Shown here piece by piece: positions 1-6,622 of a DNA stretch of 17,616 nt (positions within the stretch are counted from its first letter, which is position 1; each line of letters opens with the position of its first letter). The notes under the pieces are model-generated. The model was not told where the DNA came from, searched no databases, and saw nothing but the letters and a program-made list of their open reading frames with translations. The stretch is from assembly GCA_016214105.1 (NCBI GenBank), contig JACRPD010000075.1, forward strand, positions 1 to 17,616, written 5' to 3'. The position numbers and the translations under genes are program-made. This DNA comes from Candidatus Magasanikiibacteriota bacterium. Lineage in GTDB: Bacteria; Patescibacteriota; Patescibacteriia; Magasanikbacterales; UBA922.

Positions 1-672
1 CATCCATCGCTCCCACGAACAAAATGATTGGGGAATCTGGTGATAACTGGTGTTTTTTTAATAACGCTTAGGGACGCTCGCGCGGCTTAAATTTTTCCAA
101 ATCAACGCCAAACTGAAGTTCCAGCCACTGGTCTGGATTTTCTTTGTACAAAAATCCCGCGTCGCTGTTTTTCAAATAATCAAACGAACTGACAATTAAT
201 TTATCGGCTGGACGCAAAATACGCGGCAGCCAGAATTTACCGTAATATTTAAAAAGCAAACCCTTCCAGCTTGGCGCGCGCGTATCCATGTGGTAAGTGA
301 TCACCAATGGCTTTTTTGGATTGCGCGATTTCCATTTTCTAACCAAATTCGCCACGCCAAAAAGGGATAATGCAGATGCACCAAATCAAACCGATCCAGC
401 TCATTTTGAATCTGCGGAATATATGCCGCGTTGCCATATCGCAGGGCCGGCTTTAACCGCGTGGCATAATCAATCTTTTCTTGCGTTTTTTCCTCGTGGA
501 CTTCCGCCGGCTTCTCTGTGGTTGATTTGATCTCTTCCGGTTGATAAAAATCAGGAGTTAAAACCTCCACATCGTGACCTAACTCTGCCAAGTGACTAAC
601 TGTCTGAAACACAACGTTGCCCATACCGGCGTAGTAAGGGGGGTAGGCGCAGACGATGTGAGCAATACGCAT
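1..672 (-). pseudogene. GT4-type glycosyltransferase, frameshifted and interrupted by a stop; 3' end beyond window
   Basis: The N-terminal half (start ATG at 672) reads as a GT-B fold glycosyltransferase: a first beta strand MRIAHIVCAYPPYYAGMGNV with the glycine-rich acceptor-side loop, then HLAELGHDVEVLTPDF and DLVHLHYPF. At the A5 run 359-363 the frame breaks; adding one base would give HYPFFGVANLVRKW and continue into the 68-355 frame (ITYHMDT, LIVSSFDYLKNS, FGVDLEKFKP), the normal GT4 order. A TAA at 68-70 then stops this frame, yet the same frame runs on readably to the window edge as ALLKKHQLSPDSPIILFVGA, the usual start of the C-terminal nucleotide-sugar domain. So one GT4 gene of family-typical order carries two lesions. 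It would transfer a sugar from a nucleotide donor during surface glycan synthesis; the substrate cannot be read. Either a true pseudogene or assembly errors. Confidence 0.85.
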
Positions 673-678
673 AATAAC

Positions 679-785
679 AAAACCCTAAACTCTAAATCCT
701 AAACAAATATAAATTTCAAAATTAAAAATTTTAAGCATTGTGGTTTTGAATTTGTTTAGAGTTTCGGGTTTAGAGTTTCGGGTTT
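679..785. repeat. Intergenic fold-back repeat with tandem 14-mer
   Basis: A 14-mer, tttagagtttcggg, is present twice in perfect tandem (755-768 and 769-782). The near-complementary sequence aaaccctaaactctaaa lies at 680-696, and the arms continue inward as taaacaaat...tttcaaaa against ttttgaatttgttta, so the whole segment can fold into one long imperfect hairpin. The right arm also encodes the last residues of the DUF2304 protein (KPETLNPKL). It sits between two co-directional genes. Whether it is a family of genome-wide repeats cannot be tested here. Confidence 0.7.
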
Positions 786-1103
786 GCTTAAAGATTCTTT
801 CCTGACAATCTTCGTAATATCTCTCCCCACTGCTTCTAATTTAACATTCAACTTAAACAAAAGATAAAAAAATACTACCAGCGAAACATAAAACACCAAG
901 TCCGCGCCGCGGCCGATACCGAATTTGTTTGCCAAAACTGTTGTGCTGTTTGGCCACAAAACAAATGCTGCGGCCACCAGCCAAAATACTGTCCAAAAAA
1001 CCATGCCCTTTGGGCCAAGCAGACCCTCGCGTTTGCGTTTAATCACGCTAACTATTGCAAACAGAGAAAATGAGATGAATAGAAGTTGGAAGAGAATAAG
1101 CAT
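756..1103 (-). CDS. DUF2304 family small membrane protein
   Basis: A 115-residue protein with three hydrophobic segments (about residues 2-20, 34-50 and 66-84), matching the usual length and layout of DUF2304. The hallmark stretch GIGRGADLVFYVSLVVFFYL is followed by a basic/amphipathic tail LEAVGRDITKIVRKESL. DUF2304 proteins are commonly encoded beside Dpm1-like GT2 enzymes, as here with the GT2 at 1231-1920; a role in membrane anchoring of the glycosyltransferase or in lipid-linked sugar handling is an inference and no reaction is established. I chose the ATG at 1101-1103 because the longer frame, up to 1166, adds a charged leader before the first membrane helix that the family lacks. The last nine residues come from the intergenic repeat, so the C-terminus may be repeat-extended. 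Confidence 0.8.
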   Translation of the reverse strand: MLILFQLLFISFSLFAIVSVIKRKREGLLGPKGMVFWTVFWLVAAAFVLWPNSTTVLANKFGIGRGADLVFYVSLVVFFYLLFKLNVKLEAVGRDITKIVRKESLSKPETLNPKL

Positions 1104-1159
1104 ACACTTAATTTTTAATTTGTAAACAATAACTAATTCCCTAATTTTTAATGCCGCGA

Positions 1160-1224
1160 TATTCAAAATTGAAAATTAATTCATTGAAAATTGAGTAAAA
1201 ATTACAAATTAAAAATTACAAATT
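1160..1224. repeat. AT-rich intergenic repeat cluster
   Basis: The 14-mer aaaaattacaaatt occurs twice in perfect tandem (1197-1210, 1211-1224). Just before it attgaaaatt occurs twice, 15 bp apart (1168-1177, 1183-1192). The cluster fills the 127-bp gap between the DUF2304 and GT2 genes, where no other feature is seen. The 14-bp period equals that of the repeat at 755-782 although the sequence differs. Confidence 0.6.
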
Positions 1225-1230
1225 TTAGCG

Positions 1231-1920
1231 CTATTTCCCGCCACCAACGAACCTACCTAACACTAAATCTCTAACTACCCTCAGACCACCACCCCACCCC
1301 TGCCCATATTCACGATACACTACTTTCACCGGAAATTCAATCTGCTTTAATCCAAATTTCTTGGCTTGCGCCGGAATCTCGCTGGCATGGGCCATGCGGT
1401 CTTGAGTGATGTTAATTAACGACAAAGCGCGCTTATTTAAAATACGAAAGCCATTGTGCGCGTCAGTTAGATTAATACCGAAAAATACGCGGTCAAACAA
1501 TCGAGCTAAAGGTAGTAAAATCATCCGTTTTAATCGCGGAACTCGCGAACGATTATCCAAAAACCTTGAACCAAACAAAATATCCGCGCCAGATGCTTGT
1601 AAAGCCTCCAGCGCCGGTTTGATGTCCATAACATCAAACTGTCCATCAGCGTCAAAATCAATTACATAATCAGCGCCAAGCTTTAAAGCATACTCGTGTC
1701 CGGTTTGCAATGCCGCGCCTTGCCCGCGATTAATCTTGTGCCGCAACACTACACCAGCTTTACCCTGAGCCTGCCGAAGGGCTTCTTCCGCTTCTAACAC
1801 CGTATTATCAACCGAACCATCATCAACCACCACGACTTTATCCGCATGATTAAAAAGGCCGCTGATGACAGGGCCGATATTTTTTTCTTCGTTGTATGCC
1901 GGCACGATCGCAACCAACAT
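1231..1920 (-). CDS. GT2 glycosyltransferase, dolichol-phosphate-mannosyltransferase-like
   Basis: A 229-residue soluble GT-A enzyme. It opens with MLVAIVPAYNEEKNIG, has VVVDDGS at residues 30-36 and the metal/donor-binding DFDADGQ at 88-94 (DxD), then FGSRF at 116-120 and TDAHNGFRILNKRA at 152-165, all typical of the DPM1-like branch of GT2. Such enzymes transfer a sugar from UDP- or GDP-sugar to polyprenyl phosphate or start a side chain, at the inner face of the membrane; there is no membrane helix here, consistent with reliance on the neighbouring DUF2304 protein. Residues 47-54 (ALRQAQGK) are encoded by a mini-element also seen elsewhere in the window and lie in a surface loop after the DDG motif. 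The stop is TAG. The gene lies 6 bp downstream of the SDR gene, so co-transcription is likely. Confidence 0.9.
   Translation of the reverse strand: MLVAIVPAYNEEKNIGPVISGLFNHADKVVVVDDGSVDNTVLEAEEALRQAQGKAGVVLRHKINRGQGAALQTGHEYALKLGADYVIDFDADGQFDVMDIKPALEALQASGADILFGSRFLDNRSRVPRLKRMILLPLARLFDRVFFGINLTDAHNGFRILNKRALSLINITQDRMAHASEIPAQAKKFGLKQIEFPVKVVYREYGQGWGGGLRVVRDLVLGRFVGGGK
1763..1782. repeat. In-gene mini-element, CCTGAG-CGAAGG type (copy 1)
   Basis: Twenty bases (ccctgagcctgccgaagggc) within the GT2 gene, in frame, encode part of ALRQAQGK. It aligns with the element at 10964-10983, with shared CCTGAGC and CGAAGG blocks and the same spacing. This suggests a dispersed mini-repeat tolerated inside coding sequence. 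Confidence 0.55.
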
Positions 1921-1926
1921 AAATGA

Positions 1927-2952
1927 TTAATTGTGATTCAAACCAACGGCTTCTTTTCTGGCGATCGCGTAATCAATCGTCCTTTGTAAACCGTCTTCCA
2001 ACTGATAAAGCGGCACCCAATCCAGTTCTTCTTTGGCCCGTTTAAGATTTGGAATGCCTTTGGATGTCAAAAACACCAGTGGCTGTTCAAATACCACTCG
2101 CGAAGAAGAACCGGTCATTTTAATTATCATCTCCGCGACTTCTTTCATCTTGTAGACTTTGTCATGGCCGAAATTGATCAAATAAACTTCCGGCTCTGCC
2201 GCCATCAATCTTATCAGCCCGTCAACCACATCCGTAACATAACAAAGCGACTGCTCCAAACTATCATCGCCATAAATCACCAAATCTTTTCCTTCCAATG
2301 CGTCAATGATAAAATCCGGCACCAGCAGGCCATCGCGCAATTTCATGCGCGGACCGAAAGTGCTGAAAACCCGCGCGATTTTCGCGTCCACCCCGTAAAC
2401 CTGCCGATAAGTTTCCACGCAAGTTTCCGCGAACCGTTTGCCTTCGTCATAACACCCGCGCGGCGAAAGATGATTCACAACGCCTTCGTCAGTCTCGTCA
2501 AAAATCTTGTGTTCCGGACTCGGCTGGCCGTAAACCACGGAACTGGAACCGAACACATATTTTGCTTTGTATTTAACCGCCAAATCCAAAGTGTTCAGCA
2601 TGCCGCTGGAGTTTGCCCATAACGAATGCAGTTTCAAATTTTCAAAATTTTTCGGACTGGTCGGACAAGCCAGATGATATATCTCTTGCACGCCTTGAAA
2701 CTGAATCTTAAATTTCGCCAATTCGTCAAACGCGTTCAAATCAATCGGTTTATTCACGTCATATTTAATAAATTCAAAATCCGGATACTGCAAAAGATGG
2801 TCAACATTTTGAATCGTTGAATTTGACAAATCATCCATGCAAATGACTTTGGCTTCTTTCAGCAAGCGTTCGCACAAATGCGAACCTAAAAAACCAGCTC
2901 CGCCGGTCACCAGCACATTTTTTTTCTCAAAAATTGGCGTATCACCCATCAT
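1927..2952 (-). CDS. NAD-dependent SDR sugar-nucleotide enzyme, UDP-glucuronate decarboxylase-like
   Basis: A 341-residue extended short-chain dehydrogenase. The Rossmann NAD loop is GGAGFLG at residues 17-23, with Asp40/Asp41 at the end of beta-2 as in NAD-preferring members. LACPTSP at 95-100, the catalytic Ser group GSSSVVYG at 135-142 and CYDEGKR at 167-173 (Tyr168 and Lys172 of the YxxxK pair) are the signature of the UDP-xylose synthase branch, as is ARVFSTFGPRM at 193-203. Enzymes of this branch convert UDP-glucuronate to UDP-xylose in the cytosol, which fits the UDP-glucose dehydrogenase at 10504-11949 as supplier. Oddity: where the family usually has QTRSFCYV before the DDxVDG helix, this protein has LEQSLCYV, so a usual Arg is Gln. 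It could therefore be a related 4-epimerase or dehydratase. It follows the protease gene by 22 bp on the same strand. Confidence 0.8.
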   Translation of the reverse strand: MMGDTPIFEKKNVLVTGGAGFLGSHLCERLLKEAKVICMDDLSNSTIQNVDHLLQYPDFEFIKYDVNKPIDLNAFDELAKFKIQFQGVQEIYHLACPTSPKNFENLKLHSLWANSSGMLNTLDLAVKYKAKYVFGSSSVVYGQPSPEHKIFDETDEGVVNHLSPRGCYDEGKRFAETCVETYRQVYGVDAKIARVFSTFGPRMKLRDGLLVPDFIIDALEGKDLVIYGDDSLEQSLCYVTDVVDGLIRLMAAEPEVYLINFGHDKVYKMKEVAEMIIKMTGSSSRVVFEQPLVFLTSKGIPNLKRAKEELDWVPLYQLEDGLQRTIDYAIARKEAVGLNHN

Positions 2953-2974
2953 ACCGTTCTATTTTACCACAATC

Positions 2975-4990
2975 TCAAAAAACCAACAACTTCAAACCGC
3001 CAAAACCAACTGGCGCGGACCATTCAAACAGTTTCTTGCCGCGATAAGTCCACACGCGCACAGAACCCGCGGCTGACAACGGCGCGGTAAAAATTTCATC
3101 TTTGCCATCCTTATTATAATCGCCCAATCGCAAGTCAAACGCGTCAAAAGAATCGGATAACTTAAATTTGCGTTTATATTTGCCGGCGCTGTTATAAATC
3201 ACCGCGTATGAGCCGCCGTTATTGTTTCCGCTTAAAACATACTCAATCTGACCATCGCCATCTACGTCTCCAACCGCTAAATCGCCGCGAGATTGAATCA
3301 CGGTGATTTTAAACTCAATTTCCTCCTTCAAATCATCGCCAAACGGCATTAATTTTAAATTGCCGTTATTTTGATACAGAATCGCTATTTTTGCCTTTTT
3401 CGCGCCGACTTTTGGCAATAAACCAAGAGAAACCCCATGATGGCCGCCGGACAAAACATATTCCGTCTGCTTTTTACCGGCTAAATCATAAATCCGCCAG
3501 GCCCAATCAGTCAAATACTGCGGCGATAAAACCACTTCTACCTCGCCATCCCCCGCCACATCGCCTACCGCGATATTTAATTTGCCCTCGCTCGGGACTG
3601 ACCATGATTTTTTCTTTTTCCAATTTTCGTTATAAATAGTCACACGGCTGGCAGCGCTATTCTCGCGCTTAACCGTTAAAAAAAATATTTCACCGTCGCT
3701 TTTATAAGCCGCCCAATCATCAATATTCACTAATATTTTATTGGCTTGTATTCCCGAGTTTTCTTCCCAATCAAATCCTGATAAATTGCCTTTTCCAAAA
3801 CCCAAAACCCAAAACCGGCTTGCCCAATGTATCGGCCCCAATTTGTCAACGACATATTTTACTGCTCGATCTAATCGCAATAAACCGGCGCCGAACAGAT
3901 TGGCGTAAACTACTTCATCTTGGCCTGGGGTATGCTGAACCGTTCTTAATAAAATATCAAAAATCTCATCCGGACCCCATGCCGGATGCATCCCCTTAAT
4001 CAAAGCCGCGGCGCCGGCAACCAACGGCGCGGCGAATGAAGTCCCGCTCCATCCGCCTATATAACTTGTTTTCAGACCATTGGTCGGCGAATAACGAATC
4101 GTGCTGGAAATGTTCTGTCCCGGAGCGGTGATATCTATGCAATCAGAACCGATATTTGAAAATCTGGTAACACGGTGCTCTTCAGTCACCGCGCTCACCC
4201 CCCAGACCGCTTCAACGCCGCTGCCGACATCAGCGCAAATCGGATAAGCTGGAACAATATTTAAATTATTGGAATTATTTCCGGCCGCGGCAACCACGAT
4301 TACGCCGCGCTTGTAAGCATACTGGATCGCGCTGTCAATCGCGTTGTCTTGGGTGCCGCTTACCATGCTGATATTGATTACATCCGCCCCGTTGTCAACC
4401 GCGTAACGAATCGCGCGCGGCAATTCATTCAAAGTCCCGGCTCCGGTGTTATCTATTACTTTGATGTTCATTAATTTGACCCGCCAGTTTACGCCTGCCC
4501 CGTCTCTCTGATTATCGCCGCGAGCGCCGATTAAACCGGCCACCATTGTCCCGTGGCTGAAAATTTCCTCTTCTTTCTCATTAGCGCTTAATTTCGTCAC
4601 ATTCGGCCGCGGATTATTATTTCCCAGTTGTTCAGTCGTATCAACCAAGCCATCGCCATTCACATCCTCGGCCACAAAATTCCATCCCCAGACATCATCA
4701 ATATAACCATTGTTGTCATCATCTATTTTATTGTTCGCGATTTCATCTTCATTTTTCCAAACATTATCAATCAAATCAGGATGGAAAGTGTCAAAGCCGA
4801 CATCAATCACCGCCACCACCACATTTTTTGAGTTGACCGCGTAATTCCACGCGTCATACAAACCAATGTCTTCATAAGCCCATTGTTTCACGTAAGGATC
4901 ATTGGGAACTCTGGCGAATGCCAAACTAGGCGCGATTAAAAAAAACACCAACAAAAAACTCAACAAGATTTTTTTCCCTCGTACTATCAT
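2975..4990 (-). CDS. Secreted subtilisin-like (S8) serine protease with C-terminal FG-GAP repeats
   Basis: A 671-residue protein counted from the ATG at 4988-4990; a TTG three codons upstream also opens the frame, but the ATG puts the basic residues right before the hydrophobic signal (KKILLSFLLVFFLIAPSLAFA). The subtilase triad is complete: Asp63 in VVAVIDVG, His146 in SHGTMVAG, Ser318 in GTSFAAPLVAGAAA, with oxyanion Asn238 in AAAGNN. Between Asp and His lie Asp/Asn-rich loops (NKIDDDNNGYIDD, DVNGDGLVD) that look calcium-binding. After about residue 400 come FG-GAP/VCBS-like repeats: AVGDVAGDGEVEVVLS, AVGDVDGDGQIEYVLS and LGDYNKDGKDEIFTA, which suggest an extracellular beta-propeller-like domain. 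No sorting motif or C-terminal helix is seen. It probably processes or degrades extracellular or surface proteins; the gene just upstream encodes a secreted surface-like protein, a possible substrate. It ends with TGA. Confidence 0.92.
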   Translation of the reverse strand: MIVRGKKILLSFLLVFFLIAPSLAFARVPNDPYVKQWAYEDIGLYDAWNYAVNSKNVVVAVIDVGFDTFHPDLIDNVWKNEDEIANNKIDDDNNGYIDDVWGWNFVAEDVNGDGLVDTTEQLGNNNPRPNVTKLSANEKEEEIFSHGTMVAGLIGARGDNQRDGAGVNWRVKLMNIKVIDNTGAGTLNELPRAIRYAVDNGADVINISMVSGTQDNAIDSAIQYAYKRGVIVVAAAGNNSNNLNIVPAYPICADVGSGVEAVWGVSAVTEEHRVTRFSNIGSDCIDITAPGQNISSTIRYSPTNGLKTSYIGGWSGTSFAAPLVAGAAALIKGMHPAWGPDEIFDILLRTVQHTPGQDEVVYANLFGAGLLRLDRAVKYVVDKLGPIHWASRFWVLGFGKGNLSGFDWEENSGIQANKILVNIDDWAAYKSDGEIFFLTVKRENSAASRVTIYNENWKKKKSWSVPSEGKLNIAVGDVAGDGEVEVVLSPQYLTDWAWRIYDLAGKKQTEYVLSGGHHGVSLGLLPKVGAKKAKIAILYQNNGNLKLMPFGDDLKEEIEFKITVIQSRGDLAVGDVDGDGQIEYVLSGNNNGGSYAVIYNSAGKYKRKFKLSDSFDAFDLRLGDYNKDGKDEIFTAPLSAAGSVRVWTYRGKKLFEWSAPVGFGGLKLLVF

Positions 4991-5026
4991 ATAGACCAAT
5001 GCGTTTTTAAATCAGTGTAATCTATA

Positions 5027-5044
5027 TTGATTAGTTTTAATCAA
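5027..5044 (-). other. Intergenic 7-bp perfect hairpin
   Basis: The arms ttgatta (5027-5033) and taatcaa (5038-5044) surround a 4-nt loop, in the 57-bp gap between the surface-protein stop and the protease start. There is no T-run after it in the direction of transcription, so it is not a standard intrinsic terminator. It may be an attenuator, mRNA-processing site or operator. Confidence 0.35.
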
Positions 5045-5047
5045 TGC

Positions 5048-6568
5048 TCAGAAATCCACCAGCGCTCCTTTGGTTGTACGTAGCTGCGGTCTGATAATTT
5101 TCGCGTCTGGCTTGCCAAATTTGCTTTTGCCGGCGCTGAAATCAATCTTTACCGCTGAATTAATAACAAATTTCTGATCAAATTTATTCGCGGTAAACAC
5201 GCCGTCTTTTGTGGTTTTAGATACATAATAATACTGGCCGTTATAGCCGCGATAATAATATTTGCCGCCTGATAAAATCAGCGAGCCCAATGGATAGCCG
5301 TAAGCGCCTTCCGGCGCTGATTCAATTTTACCGCTGCCAACCGGCGAATGCAGAGATGCCGTTTCCGGGCCGTCTTTGTAGCCATCGGCATCAGTATCAG
5401 CTTCGGCAGGATCGGTAAACCAATAATAAATTTCCTCAAAATCGCTCAGCCCATCTTCATCGCTGTCTCTTTTTGAATCAGAACTCCCATATTCTTGCTC
5501 CACTTCTTTTTCCACCCCATCCTTGTCTTTATCAATTTTATCCGGATCATAATCAGGATAATTTATATCATAATATCCTTCCAAAATCGGATCAAGCTCC
5601 AGTACTCGTTTGGCCCAATTCGCGCCATAAATTATTTTCGCTTCAGTTTCCGAGCGCAACAAACGCAAACGACAGCCCGGTTCCGGCGCGTAAACGGCAG
5701 GACTAACTCTAAATTTCACCAACCAAGTCCCTTCGCGCGCGCACATCGGCATGCCAATCGGATATTGACCAAGTTTAATATTACTGACCGACTGGATATC
5801 ATCAAAATTTACGTACCAAGAATGATAGAGCGCGCTGTTGGGAAATGGATGGATCTGTCCGTCATAGCCGAGGTAATACACTGTGCTGCCATGCCCTTTT
5901 AACAAGCTTCCTTCCGGGATGTAAAACTTCGGCTGATTATAAGTGATTTTTTTGGAAATGATTTTTGTCCCGCCGGCCGCGTCTTTGAATTCAATAAAAA
6001 TAGTCTTTTCTCCTGACCCGGGAAATAAAGTCCACTGTATTTTCCCATCAATATCTTGCGATTCTGATATGCTCAAGTCCGAGGTGTTGCTCAATCTTAT
6101 TGATTCCACGCCAACGGAATAAGCAATCGTTAGATTGACAAAACGCGAATCAGTCTCTTTTACCTCCTTGCCTTTGGCATCCGGATTGATTTTGAAGTCA
6201 ACCGTCATCTTGTCCGGCAAAATCAAATTAATCGTGTCTTTATACAGATTACTGACAGCGCCTTATTTGTCTTTAAATTTCACGTACACTGTTTGAGTGC
6301 CTTTGATATATTGCAAATACCATGTTTTTGTGGTTTTATAAGGCTCCCATACCGCGTCTATAAAATCCGGAAAATTTGACACCATCATTTGTGTGGTTTT
6401 GACCGGACCATAAAGCTGGAGTGTCACTTTCCGCACATTAGTTTGCATCTGATTTTTATTAACAGTAATATAAGGCTCGGTCGCGGCGCCAGCCTGATTA
6501 ACAAGCCGAAACGCGCCAAAAAACAGTATAAAAATCGCCATTAGCCAAAAAAGTTGATTTTTTTTCAT
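5048..6568 (-). pseudogene. Secreted Ig-like / S-layer-like surface protein with Ca-binding loops, interrupted by in-frame TAA
   Basis: From the ATG at 6568 the frame encodes a signal peptide (MKKNQLFWLMAIFILFFGAF...AGAA), then an Ig-like repeat to FKDK. A TAA at 6263-6265 follows, but the same frame continues without further stop as GAVSNLYKDTINL to a natural TGA at 5048, 506 codons in all. The second half carries another Ig-like repeat ending FKDAAGG, a GSTVYYLGYDGQIHPFPNS motif resembling a repeat seen in CPR surface proteins (recalled, not checked), Asp-rich calcium loops (DKDKDGVEKE, DSDEDGLSD, DTDADGYKDG; thrombospondin-3-like) and a Tyr-rich tail. FKDK-stop-G aligns with FKDAAG in the second repeat, so the stop replaces an ordinary residue. 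Likely a surface-layer or adhesin-like protein exported by Sec. If the stop is real only a 101-residue secreted fragment is made, unless translation restarts around 6226. Confidence 0.8.
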
Positions 6569-6590
6569 AAATCTGGTTAAATACTCTCAT

Positions 6591-6599
6591 ATTATAACA
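6591..6599 (-). promoter_or_regulatory. Extended -10 promoter for the surface-protein gene
   Basis: On the minus strand TGTTATAAT (TGnTATAAT) ends 22 bp before the ATG at 6568, an exact extended -10 sequence. At the 17-bp position upstream there is only TTTTGT, a poor -35, as extended -10 promoters allow. It lies in the 54-bp gap shared with the divergent sugar transferase gene, whose own promoter I could not place with confidence. Confidence 0.6.
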
Positions 6600-6622
6600 A
6601 AAAACTCACAAAAACAAAAGCT

